Positions 17,438 through 25,766 are shown, numbered from the stretch's first letter. The stretch: DNA of 64,000 nucleotides from Pedobacter helvus (GCF_005925325.1 NZ_SRMP01000001.1:558001-622000), one strand, 5' to 3'. The notes: generated by a model not told the origin, from the sequence alone. Numbers and translations are program-made.

Positions 17438-18742
17438 ATGGAACAAAAAAAGAAAATCGTAATTATAGGTGGTGGTTTTGGGGGCATTGAACTAGCAAAA
17501 AAACTCAGGAATGAGAACGTAGAAATCATCATTTTAGATAAACATAACTATCACACCTTTCAGCCCCTACTCTATCAAGTGGCTACCGGAGGATTAGAAG
17601 CAGATTCTATTGCTTTTCCTATTCGCAAGATCTTTAAGGGACAAAAAAACCTTAAATTTAGAGTTACCGAAGTAAAGAAAGTAATTCCTGAAGAAAACAG
17701 ATTAGAAACTACCATTGGCGATTATCGCTACGATTACTTGGTAATTGCTACAGGCTCTACGAGTAACTATTTCGGGCAAACAGAGATTTCACAAAACGCA
17801 ATGCCGATGAAATCTATTCCTGAGGCGCTCAATTTGCGTAGCTTAATTCTGCAAAATTTGGAAGCTGCAATTATTGCGAAAGATCCGATTAAGGAGAGCG
17901 AACTACTTAACTTCGTAGTAGTTGGTGGTGGCCCAACAGGCGTAGAAACTGCTGGTGCCATTGCCGAATTAAAAAGGCACGTACTTAAAAACGATTATCC
18001 AGAATTAGATCTAAATAAAGTTAACATCTATCTGATTGAGGGTTCTCCAGAATTGCTGGGTGCTATGTCGCCTCAAGCGCAAAAAAAATCAAAAGAGTTT
18101 TTAGAGGAATTAGGTGTAACCGTTTATACCGAAGCTCGTGTACAAGGCTACGATGGGCAAACACTATCACTCGTTGATGGTAGAAATATCGGCTCTGCCA
18201 CGGTAATTTGGAGTGCAGGTGTAAAAGGTGTAGTGCTAGATGGCTTAAATACAGAAGCAGTAGTAAGAGGCAACCGTTTAAAAGTGAACGAAATTAACTT
18301 GGTGGACGGCTACCAAAATGTATTTGCCATTGGCGATGTAGCAGCCATGATTACCGAAGCTACACCAAACGGACATCCCGGTGTAGCTCCAGCAGCTATC
18401 CAACAAGGTAAACAGTTAGCTAAAAACCTCATCAATATTATAGAGAACAAACCTACTACTCCTTTTAAATATTTCGATAAGGGCGCCATGGCAACCGTTG
18501 GTAGAAATAGAGCGGTGGTAGACATTAATAAAATAAGATTTCAAGGAATATTTGCGTGGTTTACTTGGATGTTTGTACATTTAATGACCTTAGTAGGCTT
18601 TAGGAACAAACTTGTAGTTTTTGTAAACTGGGTTTGGAGTTATTTTAGCTACGATAGAGGTACCAGATTAATTATCAGACGATTTATACCTTACAAAGAA
18701 TTCAAAAAACTACATGACCCAGAAACAGCTGAAGGCCAATAA
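17438..18742 (+). CDS. ndh: Type II NADH:quinone dehydrogenase (NDH-2)
   Basis: 434-aa FAD enzyme that passes electrons from NADH to quinone at the membrane without pumping protons. The FAD Rossmann motif IGGGFGGIE is near the N-terminus, followed by HTFQPLLYQVATGGL typical of NDH-2 and the second dinucleotide motif VVVGGGPTGVETA near 160-172. The FAD site VFAIGDVA is near 295, and the tail YDRGTRLIIR may anchor it to the membrane. Its 3' end overlaps mgsA by 29 bases, implying translational coupling. Confidence 0.92.
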   Translation: MEQKKKIVIIGGGFGGIELAKKLRNENVEIIILDKHNYHTFQPLLYQVATGGLEADSIAFPIRKIFKGQKNLKFRVTEVKKVIPEENRLETTIGDYRYDYLVIATGSTSNYFGQTEISQNAMPMKSIPEALNLRSLILQNLEAAIIAKDPIKESELLNFVVVGGGPTGVETAGAIAELKRHVLKNDYPELDLNKVNIYLIEGSPELLGAMSPQAQKKSKEFLEELGVTVYTEARVQGYDGQTLSLVDGRNIGSATVIWSAGVKGVVLDGLNTEAVVRGNRLKVNEINLVDGYQNVFAIGDVAAMITEATPNGHPGVAPAAIQQGKQLAKNLINIIENKPTTPFKYFDKGAMATVGRNRAVVDINKIRFQGIFAWFTWMFVHLMTLVGFRNKLVVFVNWVWSYFSYDRGTRLIIRRFIPYKEFKKLHDPETAEGQ

Positions 18743-19163
18743 AACAATCGCGTTAGTAGCGCACGATCACCGTAAAGACGATTTGATAAAATGGGCTATT
18801 GTAAACAAAGAAGCACTTAGTCAACACAGCTTATTGGCTACTGGTACTACAGGCCGATTATTGGAGGAAAGTTTGGGTTTGCCCGTGAAAAAGTTGTTAA
18901 GTGGTCCTTTAGGTGGCGACCAGCAAATTGGTGCTTTAATTGCGCAAAGCGAAATTGATGTACTGATTTTCTTTTGGGATCCAATGGAAGCGCAACCTCA
19001 CGATCCAGATGTGAAAGCATTGTTACGTGTAGGCATTGTTTGGAACATTCCAATGGCTTGTGATGTAGCTACCGCCGATTTCTTGATTTCATCACCTTAT
19101 ATGAAAGGTACTTATACCGCAGCCTTAACTGATTATGATGCCTACAAAAACAGAAAAGTTTAA
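18714..19163 (+). CDS. mgsA: Methylglyoxal synthase
   Basis: 149 aa, the full family length. Conserved residues are visible: H17/D18 in ALVAHDHRK, D69 in GPLGGDQQIGAL, D89 in FFWDPMEAQPHDPDV and H96 in the same segment. It converts dihydroxyacetone phosphate to methylglyoxal and phosphate, a bypass of lower glycolysis when phosphate is short. It overlaps ndh by 29 bases upstream and the HMG-CoA lyase by 29 bases downstream, so the three genes form one tightly packed unit. Confidence 0.95.
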   Translation: MTQKQLKANKTIALVAHDHRKDDLIKWAIVNKEALSQHSLLATGTTGRLLEESLGLPVKKLLSGPLGGDQQIGALIAQSEIDVLIFFWDPMEAQPHDPDVKALLRVGIVWNIPMACDVATADFLISSPYMKGTYTAALTDYDAYKNRKV

Positions 19164-20016
19164 TACGCCCATCAAACTCATCGAATGCCCACGTGATGCC
19201 ATGCAGGGTTTGAATGATTTTGTGCCTACAGCACTGAAAATCGAATACCTCAACCTGTTGCTACAAGTTGGTTTTGATACTTTAGATTTTGGCAGTTTTG
19301 TGTCTCCAAAGGCTATTCCGCAAATGCGGGATACGGAAGAAGTATTAGGTGGTTTAGATTTGTCTGGAAGCACCAAATTATTAGCTATTGTGGCAAATTT
19401 GAAAGGTGTAGAAAATGCTGTGGAACATCCTGAGATTACTTATTTGGGTTTTCCTTTTTCTATCTCCGAAACTTTTCAACAACGAAATACCAATTCTAGC
19501 ATTGCGCAATCTTTAAATACAGTTGATGAAATGCTAAACCTTTGTGATCAGCACAATAAACAAGCTGTTGTTTATCTCTCCATGGGCTTTGGCAATCCAT
19601 ATGGTGACGAATGGAATACCGAAATTGTTTCCCACTGGGCAAACGAACTGATACAAAAAGGAGTTCAAATCATTTCTATTGCCGATACCGTTGGCATTTC
19701 TACTCCAGAAAAAATTACGGCGATACTTCCTCCCCTAGTCAAACAATTTCCAAACATCGAATTCGGACTGCATTTACACAGCACACCACAACAACGCTTA
19801 GAAAAGATAGAGGCTGCATTTAATGCTGGCTGTACCCGTATGGATAGCGCTTTAAAAGGTTTTGGTGGCTGCCCTATGGCTGCTGATGATTTGACGGGCA
19901 ACATTGCTACCGAAGATGTGATTAGTTATTTGACCTCACAAGAGGTTGAGTTAAATTTAGATATGCAAAAGTGGGGCGAAGCGATGATGGTTTCGGGGGA
20001 GATATTTAATTCATAA
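19135..20016 (+). CDS. mvaB: Hydroxymethylglutaryl-CoA lyase
   Basis: 293-aa TIM-barrel enzyme of the HMGL-like family that splits HMG-CoA to acetyl-CoA and acetoacetate in leucine breakdown. The N-terminus has KLIECPRDAMQGL (catalytic Arg-Asp) and DFGSFVSPKAIPQM. The middle has the metal-binding HLHSTP, and the C-terminal part has DSALKGFGGCPMA with the active-site Cys. ATG 19135 or 19138 are both possible; each overlaps mgsA. No other leucine-pathway gene is next to it. Confidence 0.9.
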   Translation: MMPTKTEKFNTPIKLIECPRDAMQGLNDFVPTALKIEYLNLLLQVGFDTLDFGSFVSPKAIPQMRDTEEVLGGLDLSGSTKLLAIVANLKGVENAVEHPEITYLGFPFSISETFQQRNTNSSIAQSLNTVDEMLNLCDQHNKQAVVYLSMGFGNPYGDEWNTEIVSHWANELIQKGVQIISIADTVGISTPEKITAILPPLVKQFPNIEFGLHLHSTPQQRLEKIEAAFNAGCTRMDSALKGFGGCPMAADDLTGNIATEDVISYLTSQEVELNLDMQKWGEAMMVSGEIFNS

Positions 20017-20028
20017 AAACGATCCATA

Positions 20029-20475
20029 TTACAGAGCTGATATTACAGCATTAGCAGTAGTATCTTTCGTATTTTTTAAAATATATTTATCGATAATATA
20101 TTTTGTGATTGGCTTCAATTGTTTTTTATCATCAACTGGATGCATCCCACTATCTGTAAAAAACTCAGGAATACTATCGGCTCCCATGTACCAAACTCTG
20201 CCGATGTCTTTATAATTGATAGTATCAATCCTACTTATTTTCTCAAACTTCCTTAATCTTTTCTTATCCATAGCAACTACCCTTACAGTTTGAATATCTT
20301 CATTATCACATGAAACGGCTGTAAATCTTTCTCCATTCCAATACATGCATTGATCTTTTGGCCACAATATAGCTCCAATAACCAATATCATTGCTACCAC
20401 CACTCCTACACGAAAGTACCTTTGATTAAACCATAGTATATTTTCAGACGTATTGCTTCCTTTCTTATAATCAAT
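20029..20475 (-). pseudogene. C-terminal half of a frameshifted single-span membrane protein
   Basis: Open frame from ATT 20475 to the stop at 20029 (148 aa); the first GTG is at 20403. It encodes a hydrophilic lead (DYKKGSNTSENILWFNQRYF), one TM helix (about VVVAMILVIGAILW) and a roughly 100-aa outer part beginning PKDQCMYWNGERF. No ATG precedes the TM segment, while the frame of the upstream gene ends exactly here. Removing one A from CTAAATT near 20476 joins the two into a continuous protein of about 250 aa (...LLTWL-IDYKKG...). I therefore read this as the second half of one gene broken by a single-base insertion, a sequencing error, or a site of +1 frameshifting. Confidence 0.6.
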
Positions 20476-20788
20476 TTAGCCAAGTTAGTAAAGTTACCGT
20501 ACTAGGGTTAGGATTTTCTATCTGCCCTTTCAAGTAGTTATTCAGCGGTTTAAACTTCTCTACATCAGTATTTTCTAAAATATCATTAGCTTGTTGTATC
20601 TCAACTCCCGGAACGGCAAAAGATTGCAAGATATTTCTTATCTCTTCATTTGGTCTTGAGGCATAAACCGCAGCGCATTCATTTCTCAATTTTGCAGTAG
20701 TAGGCTCAGCTAAATTATTAGAGAGGCCTCCTATTTTTCTTAGCTTTTTATACTGCTCCAGTACACTTAATTCTTCTTGTTCAGGCAT
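20471..20788 (-). pseudogene. N-terminal half of the same frameshifted gene
   Basis: Starts at ATG 20788 (MPEQEELSVLEQYKKL) and stops at TGA 20471 after 105 aa. It is a helical, acidic cytosolic domain containing LRNECAAVYASRPNEEIRN and NDILENTDVEKFKPLNNYL. The final LLTWLN* runs into the frame of the following ORF, which supplies the membrane span. The layout, a helical cytosolic domain then one TM then a periplasmic domain, resembles that of anti-sigma-type proteins, but no family was recognised. A TACTTTTG box (minus, 20814-20807) lies upstream. Confidence 0.6.
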
Positions 20789-20980
20789 TTTTAAAGATTT
20801 TATCACCAAAAGTAAACGGAATTTTCGGAATACCTATATACGTATTTGGAATCTATCAGAATCTTAGCGGAATCATTCGGATTCCTTCGTTAAAGGCCAT
20901 TTCAACGCTACATCTTTGCTTTCGAAATCATTCAACACTAACAACTTACAAGACTAAAAGTACGAAACTGATTTCAAAAA

Positions 20981-21116
20981 ATGAGTGGAAATCGCGGTAG
21001 TGAAAAACCGGGTTGGGAAGCAGTTAGCAGCTCCCGCGATTGAAGCTCGAAACACTTCCCAAAAATTTCAGAAGGCCTTCTGAATAACCTACAGTAAACC
21101 TAGCGCATGGTGCGCT
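20981..21116 (+). other. Cluster of three hairpins upstream of the small acidic peptide gene
   Basis: AATCGCGG (20990-20997) pairs with CCGCGATT (21034-21041) across a 36-base interior. TCAGAAGGCCTTCTGA (21068-21083) is a perfect 16-base palindrome. AGCGCA - TGG - TGCGCT (21102-21116) is a tight hairpin. A 20-codon frame (20981-21043, MSGNRGSEKPGW...) runs through the first hairpin. This could be a structured leader, a small RNA, or protein-binding DNA. Confidence 0.45.
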
Positions 21117-21149
21117 TGGAACTGCAATTATTCAAATTCTAAATTTTTG
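21116..21149 (+). promoter_or_regulatory. Possible promoter of the small acidic peptide gene
   Basis: TTG (21116-21118), a 21-base spacer, then TAAATTTTTG (21140-21149), a TAnnTTTG-like box with extra T residues. The start codon follows within 6 bases, so the leader would be almost absent. Confidence 0.4.
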
Positions 21150-21154
21150 ACAAA

Positions 21155-21376
21155 ATGTATATTCCTATTTTCATAGCCATCTTAATGGGCTTAATTTCTC
21201 CTGCAAATCATTCAGCAAATTGCAACAGCGGAGGTACCGTATATATTAACAGTAGCAATGGCGAAGGCGATCCTGAAAGCGACCCAGATGGTGATGATGA
21301 CGAAACAGGCATTGGCGGTCCTGGACCTGCTAATCCTGGTGGTGGTTCTGGGCAAAATCCCCCACCAAAACCTTAA
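21155..21376 (+). CDS. Small secreted acidic Gly/Pro-rich peptide
   Basis: 73 aa: a hydrophobic export signal (MYIPIFIAILMGLISPANHS), then a low-complexity mature part with an acidic run (GDPESDPDGDDDETG) and a flexible GGPGPANPGGGSGQNPPPKP end. I do not recognise a family. A strong terminator lies 17 bases after its stop, and the next gene, a sensor kinase with an outward-facing TPR domain, begins after it. That order suggests, but does not prove, a peptide ligand or accessory factor of the kinase. Confidence 0.6.
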   Translation: MYIPIFIAILMGLISPANHSANCNSGGTVYINSSNGEGDPESDPDGDDDETGIGGPGPANPGGGSGQNPPPKP

Positions 21377-21392
21377 TAGAATCCCTCAAGTG

Positions 21393-21420
21393 AAGCAAGG
21401 CGCCAAGTGCCTTGCTTTTT
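21393..21420 (+). terminator. Intrinsic terminator after the small peptide gene
   Basis: AAGCAAGGC (21393-21401) and GCCTTGCTT (21409-21417) make a perfect 9-bp stem with a 7-base loop and a following T run. It separates the peptide gene from the kinase gene. Confidence 0.9.
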
Positions 21421-21468
21421 TAATAAGCGACATAAGGGATACTTCAATTTTATTTAATTTGTTTTTTG

Positions 21469-21476
21469 TAGTTTTG
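21469..21476 (+). promoter_or_regulatory. -7 box for the TPR kinase gene
   Basis: TAGTTTTG is a perfect TAnnTTTG box 16 bases before GTG 21492. It supports that start over the longer frame that opens at 21258 inside the peptide gene. Confidence 0.55.
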
Positions 21477-21491
21477 GGTAAACTCGAAATC

Positions 21492-23150
21492 GTGATACGC
21501 CTCTACATACTTCTTGCAATTGTTTTTTTAATATACTGCAAATCAAACCAACAGAAGAAAAAAGAAAAGGAAGCCAATTCATTTCATGATCAGGCTTATG
21601 CCTACAGAAATGCATACAAAACAGATAGCGCTTTTATTTTCTTTGCAAAAGCTAAAGAACTTTTTCTTCAACGGAAAGACAGTATTGGCGTAGCGAACTG
21701 TTTGGTAAATTCAGCAATTATCTCTACCAATATTGGAGATTACTTCGGCGGACAAGAACTTTCTCTTGACGCACTCTCTTACCTAAATACAGAAAAAAAA
21801 GAAGATCAAGCGTATCTACATTCTAATTATAACAATCTAGCGATAGCGAGCGAGCGTCTTAGAAATTATGAAGAAGCTATCAAATTTTACGATTTAGCCA
21901 TCAAATTTGCTACAGATTCTAGTGCGATTCTACTTTATCTGAATAATAAAGCAAATGCTTATCAAGGGGCAAAGCAATATAAAAATGCTTTAAATATTTA
22001 CAATAAATTATTGCACAGAACCAATAATGACCAGACGGCTTACGCAAGAGTATTATCTAATATAGCAATTACTAAATGGCAATTAAACCAAAATTACAAT
22101 GCTTTACCTGAGTTAAGAAAAGCCTTATACATTCGCCAAAAGGAAAATGATTTATGGGGTTTAAATTCAAGTTACGACTACATAACCGATTATTACGTCA
22201 AACACGATATAGATTCTACGTTACATTACGCGAAGAAAATGTTAGCCAATGCGCAGCAATTAAATAGCGCAGACGATCAGTTATTTGCCCTACAAAAGCT
22301 AATCAAATTCAGTCCCAAACCAGATCGAGACACCTACTTTGAACGCTACCTAACGCTAGACGACAGCTTACAAACTGCTCGAAATTTGGCCAAAAATCGT
22401 TTTGCATTAATCAAATTTGAAACGGAAAAACACAAGTCAGACAACCTAGTCTTGCAGAAACAAAATTCCGAAAAAACGTATCAAATCATCATCATTACAA
22501 CAGTTTCTTTGCTTGTGTTGATATTGGGAGCGTTCTGGTATCGAAAACGACAACAACATCTTAAAATAACAGCTGAGAAAACAATAAAAGAAAATCAGCT
22601 AAGAACTTCGAAAAAAGTACATGATGTGGTTGCCAATGGCCTTTACAGAGTAATGGCAGAGATAGAAAATGAAGATCAGTTAGATAAGGATCGTATTTTA
22701 GATAAAATCGAAGTTATGTACGAAAAATCTCGTGATATCTCTTACGATCAAGAGATGGATAATTTAAATAACTTCCATGAAACCTTAAATCGTTTGTTAA
22801 GCTCTTTCAAATCATCTAATGTTGAGATCAAAATTAAAGGTAATACTAGAGCGCTATGGCGAAAAGTTAGCACAAAGGTGCTATATGAGGTAGAACATAT
22901 TTTACAAGAATTGATGGTTAACATGGCCAAACATAGCCAAGCAACTAGCGTAAGTTTAACATTTGAACATAATCAGCAAGAAATTACCATTCATTATAGA
23001 GATAACGGAGTGGGATTAATAAAAGGTATTGAATTTAAAAATGGATTAACGAATACGGGAACCCGTATAAATAATATTTCGGGCAGTATTACTTTTGACA
23101 CACAAACCGAAAGAGGATTAGCTATTCATATTTCTTTTCCAATTTCCTAA
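21492..23150 (+). CDS. TPR-containing sensor histidine kinase
   Basis: Start set at GTG 21492 (552 aa), which gives a short N-terminal hydrophobic export/anchor segment (LYILLAIVFLIYC). The longer frame to 21258 crosses the peptide gene and its terminator and is rejected. TPR-like repeats fill about 30-290 (YAYRNAYKTDSAFIFFAKAKELF, YEEAIKFYDLAI, YKNALNIYNKLL). A TM helix lies near 331-352, then the phosphoacceptor segment KKVHDVVANGLY with H377 (HisKA_3-like), and an ATPase domain with ELMVNMAKHSQA (N box), DNGVG and GTRINNISG. A response regulator follows 12 bases later. Confidence 0.88.
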   Translation: MIRLYILLAIVFLIYCKSNQQKKKEKEANSFHDQAYAYRNAYKTDSAFIFFAKAKELFLQRKDSIGVANCLVNSAIISTNIGDYFGGQELSLDALSYLNTEKKEDQAYLHSNYNNLAIASERLRNYEEAIKFYDLAIKFATDSSAILLYLNNKANAYQGAKQYKNALNIYNKLLHRTNNDQTAYARVLSNIAITKWQLNQNYNALPELRKALYIRQKENDLWGLNSSYDYITDYYVKHDIDSTLHYAKKMLANAQQLNSADDQLFALQKLIKFSPKPDRDTYFERYLTLDDSLQTARNLAKNRFALIKFETEKHKSDNLVLQKQNSEKTYQIIIITTVSLLVLILGAFWYRKRQQHLKITAEKTIKENQLRTSKKVHDVVANGLYRVMAEIENEDQLDKDRILDKIEVMYEKSRDISYDQEMDNLNNFHETLNRLLSSFKSSNVEIKIKGNTRALWRKVSTKVLYEVEHILQELMVNMAKHSQATSVSLTFEHNQQEITIHYRDNGVGLIKGIEFKNGLTNTGTRINNISGSITFDTQTERGLAIHISFPIS

Positions 23151-23162
23151 AATGTCTATCAT

Positions 23163-23834
23163 ATGTTTCAAAAAGTATTGATCGCAGAAGATCACGAGAC
23201 CATCAACTACTCTATCCAAAAAACTTTGGAAGACCTTGGTATACCTAATCATAGCAAAAACTATGCTTATTACTGCGACGACGCTATCAAACGTATTGAA
23301 AAAGCTTTAAAAGAAGGCGAACCTTACGAGCTACTGATTACAGATTTATCTTTTGAGGAAGATATCCCTAACCAACACATCACTACCGGACAAGATTTAA
23401 TCAAGGCAGCTAGAAAAATACAACCAAATTTAAAAGTATTAGTTTTCTCTATCGAAAACAGAATCAAAGTAGCTCAATCGCTTTTTAAGGATTTAAACAT
23501 AGATGCTTATGTACCCAAGGCTCGTAGAGATGCAAAAGATTTAAAGACAGCAATAGAAACCATCTATCAAGCAAAAAAACATTTATCGCCAAACCTAAAA
23601 AAGGACATCGGAGAAGAAAAATTCTATAAATTTACCAACTTTGACATCATCATTATTAAACTGCTGTCTAATGGTGTATTACAGAAAGAAATCCCTTATC
23701 ATTTACAACAAAAAAACATCAAACCCTCGGGACTTAGCAGCGTAGAAAAGCGTTTAAGCTTAATTAAAACAACTTTAAATATCTTTAGCAACGAACAGCT
23801 CATTGCTTATTGCAAGGACAAAGAGATCATTTGA
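23163..23834 (+). CDS. Response regulator paired with the TPR kinase
   Basis: 223 aa. The receiver domain has acidic residues D10/H11 (LIAEDH) and phosphoacceptor D61 (LLITDLSF), with a conserved Ser (LVFSIEN, about 96) and Lys (YVPKAR, about 119). The C-terminal domain (about 150-215) has a helix-turn-helix-like LLSNGVLQKEIPYHLQQKNIKPSGLSSVEKRL that resembles, but is longer than, the usual LuxR HTH. It presumably activates genes on phosphorylation by the neighbouring kinase. The targets are unknown. Confidence 0.88.
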   Translation: MFQKVLIAEDHETINYSIQKTLEDLGIPNHSKNYAYYCDDAIKRIEKALKEGEPYELLITDLSFEEDIPNQHITTGQDLIKAARKIQPNLKVLVFSIENRIKVAQSLFKDLNIDAYVPKARRDAKDLKTAIETIYQAKKHLSPNLKKDIGEEKFYKFTNFDIIIIKLLSNGVLQKEIPYHLQQKNIKPSGLSSVEKRLSLIKTTLNIFSNEQLIAYCKDKEII

Positions 23835-24044
23835 AGATACCTTGTTAAAAAATAGAACATTTAGCAGCATTTGGCACCTTTACTCATCTACCACGTTGGC
23901 TCACAACGGCTTTTACCTTATAGCCATCATTATATAAAAAACTCACTTTTGCTATTTAGCAAAAGTGGCTAGTTATTAGGAGGCATTTTATTTCAAGTTT
24001 ATTGATATAATCTGCCTAATCTTGAATTTGACTTATTTCTTATT

Positions 24045-24115
24045 TACTCGGTATTCACTCGCTACTCACTCGGTATTTACTCGTTATAAACACGTTTATT
24101 AAATGAGTAAATACC
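24045..24115. repeat. ACTCGGTATTCACTCG short repeats ending in an inverted pair
   Basis: Variants of TATTTACTCGGTATTCACTCG recur back to back (TTTACTCGG, TTCACTCG, TACTCACTCGG, TTTACTCG). The last copy GGTATTTACTC (24072-24082) pairs perfectly with GAGTAAATACC (24105-24115) across a 22-base loop. The rest of 23835-24290 shows no gene; AATTACGG / CCGTAATT (24252-24271) is a further small hairpin. Confidence 0.65.
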
Positions 24116-24290
24116 TAGTAACTAATAAGTAAACTAATTGTGAAACAATAGGCAATCTACCACTATAGTAAACTTGTAAAATAGTAGTGCTATATCCCGC
24201 TACTTATATCACCTCTGTACGATCAAACATCTTTTTAAAGAAAAGTCCTGCAATTACGGTTTCCCGTAATTTACTGCCTTTTACTCTTTG

Positions 24291-24298
24291 TAGTTTTG
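24291..24298 (+). promoter_or_regulatory. -7 box for the HsdR_N cassette
   Basis: TAGTTTTG, a perfect TAnnTTTG match, lies 20 bases before the start at 24318. A hairpin AATTACGG-TTTC-CCGTAATT sits just upstream (24252-24271) and could be an operator. Confidence 0.5.
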
Positions 24299-24317
24299 AT
24301 TTATAAACCAACAATCG

Positions 24318-25388
24318 ATGGATTTAAAATTAAAACTAGAACAGCTTCACCAAAGGGTAATACACCTCAAAGATCAGATCAATACTGAAGAAGCTACTAA
24401 AAACGCATTTGTCATGCCCTTTATTCAAATTTTGGGCTATGATATTTTTAACCCCACAGAAGTAGTTCCGGAACATATATGTGATATTGGCACCAAGAAG
24501 GGCGAAAAAGTAGACTACATCATTAAAAGAGATAACGACCCGATCCTCATCATCGAATGTAAGCATTGGAAAGAAAATGCGGACGCTCACAACTCTCAAT
24601 TACATCGTTATTTCCATGTGTCTAAAGCCCGCTTTGGTGTACTCACTAATGGTGTTGTCTACAATTTCTATACTGATTTGGAGCAACCCAATATTATGGA
24701 TGAAAAGCCTTTTTTAACCATCAATATTGAAGATCTAAAGGATAATGCGATAAAAGTATTGGAAAGCTTTACCAAAAAAGATTACCATCTGGAAACTATC
24801 CTGGACTCTGCCGAAGCTTTAAAATACATTAAGGCCATCAGAAAAGAGTTTGAGAAAGAAATTGAGCATCCTTCTGACGAATTGGTAAAATTATTGGTAA
24901 ACCGCTTTTTCGACAAGCCTTTAATAGCTAGTAGAATGCTCACATTTAAAGAATATGCAAAGAAAGCACTAGCTATTTCGATTAATGAATCTATCAGTTA
25001 TCGTTTAAAATCGGCCCTACACATCAATGAAAGCATAGAAACAAGAACTGAAGATCAAAATGTAAATCCGGTGGATGACAACAATGATGCGCCTAAAATT
25101 ATCACTACTGAAGAAGAGCTTGAAGGTTTCCAGATTGTAAAGGCCATCCTACGTGAAAAACTCCCCGCAGATAGAATTGCGGCTAGAGATACACAATCTT
25201 ATTTCGGTGTACTGTTAGATGACAACAACCGAAAGCCTCTCTGCAGATTACACTTTAATAGCAGTAATAAATATATCGAGCTATTTCACAACGGCAAAGA
25301 TGCTGGCGAGAAAGTCTTACTAAGCAGTTTGGATGAGATTTATGGGTTTAGGGAGCAGTTGCATGGGGCTAGTCAAAACTACCAATAA
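24318..25388 (+). CDS. HsdR_N-type PD-(D/E)XK nuclease-like protein
   Basis: 356 aa. The N-terminal half matches the type I restriction HsdR N-terminal fold: TEEATKNAFVMPFIQILGYD, then D66 (KVDYIIKRDNDP), E80 and K82 (LIIECKHW) forming the PD-(D/E)XK nuclease triad, and GVLTNGVVYNFYTDL. The rest (about 180-356) is a helical stretch plus a small beta-rich tail ending FNSSNKYIELFHNG. There is no helicase domain and no hsdM or hsdS nearby, so it is a stand-alone nuclease-like protein. Its stop overlaps the next start (TAATG), making it the first gene of a coupled operon. Confidence 0.8.
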   Translation: MDLKLKLEQLHQRVIHLKDQINTEEATKNAFVMPFIQILGYDIFNPTEVVPEHICDIGTKKGEKVDYIIKRDNDPILIIECKHWKENADAHNSQLHRYFHVSKARFGVLTNGVVYNFYTDLEQPNIMDEKPFLTINIEDLKDNAIKVLESFTKKDYHLETILDSAEALKYIKAIRKEFEKEIEHPSDELVKLLVNRFFDKPLIASRMLTFKEYAKKALAISINESISYRLKSALHINESIETRTEDQNVNPVDDNNDAPKIITTEEELEGFQIVKAILREKLPADRIAARDTQSYFGVLLDDNNRKPLCRLHFNSSNKYIELFHNGKDAGEKVLLSSLDEIYGFREQLHGASQNYQ

Positions 25389-25765
25389 TGAAAGCTTTTT
25401 TTATTTTTTGCGGAACCTGTTGCTTCTTCGCAATTGTCAATTGGCCAATAGAATATTATACTTTTCTGAGAATAATTGTTTCATTAGGTTCAATAGTAGC
25501 TGTCTATTACCTTTTTACTCAAAAGACATATTTATTGGCAATTATTTTCATTTTAATATTTATTCTGTTTAACCCCATACTACCTATTTATCTCTATAAA
25601 AAAAGCTTTTGGCTTCCATTTGATATCCTAACTGGTGTATTATTTTATCTACTGACATTTTTTAATAAAAAGAAAAAAATAATTACAAACAATCCAGCTA
25701 TAAAAGCTCCTTTAAAGAGCTATACACGAGATCGAATTATTTCACCTAAAAAACTAAAGCTATAA
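25388..25765 (+). CDS. Small integral membrane protein, DUF6804-like
   Basis: 125 aa with four likely TM helices: FFIFCGTCCFFAIVNW, YTFLRIIVSLGSIVAVYYLF, YLLAIIFILIFILFNPILPIYL and FDILTGVLFYLLTFF. A basic cytosolic tail (KKKKIITNN) follows. The FNPILPIYLYKKSFW segment looks like the DUF6804 pattern as I remember it. It is translationally coupled to the nuclease gene (shared TAATG) and lies 1 base from the next gene. Function unknown. Confidence 0.7.
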   Translation: MKAFFIFCGTCCFFAIVNWPIEYYTFLRIIVSLGSIVAVYYLFTQKTYLLAIIFILIFILFNPILPIYLYKKSFWLPFDILTGVLFYLLTFFNKKKKIITNNPAIKAPLKSYTRDRIISPKKLKL

Positions 25766-25766
25766 T

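Noticed and set aside
20981..21043. 20-codon ORF as a leader peptide gene
   Set aside because: No run of regulatory codons, and it lies wholly inside a hairpin stem and loop. It is kept only as part of the structured region.
21258..21491. Long N-terminus of the TPR kinase frame
   Set aside because: It reads through the small peptide gene in another frame and through that gene's terminator. A promoter box just before GTG 21492 fits better.
24045..24115. CRISPR array
   Set aside because: Repeat units are short, variable and back to back without unique spacers, and no cas genes are nearby.
24318..25388. Part of a type I restriction-modification system
   Set aside because: Only the HsdR N-terminal fold is present. 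There is no helicase motor, hsdM or hsdS nearby; the same holds for the gene at 41881-42339.
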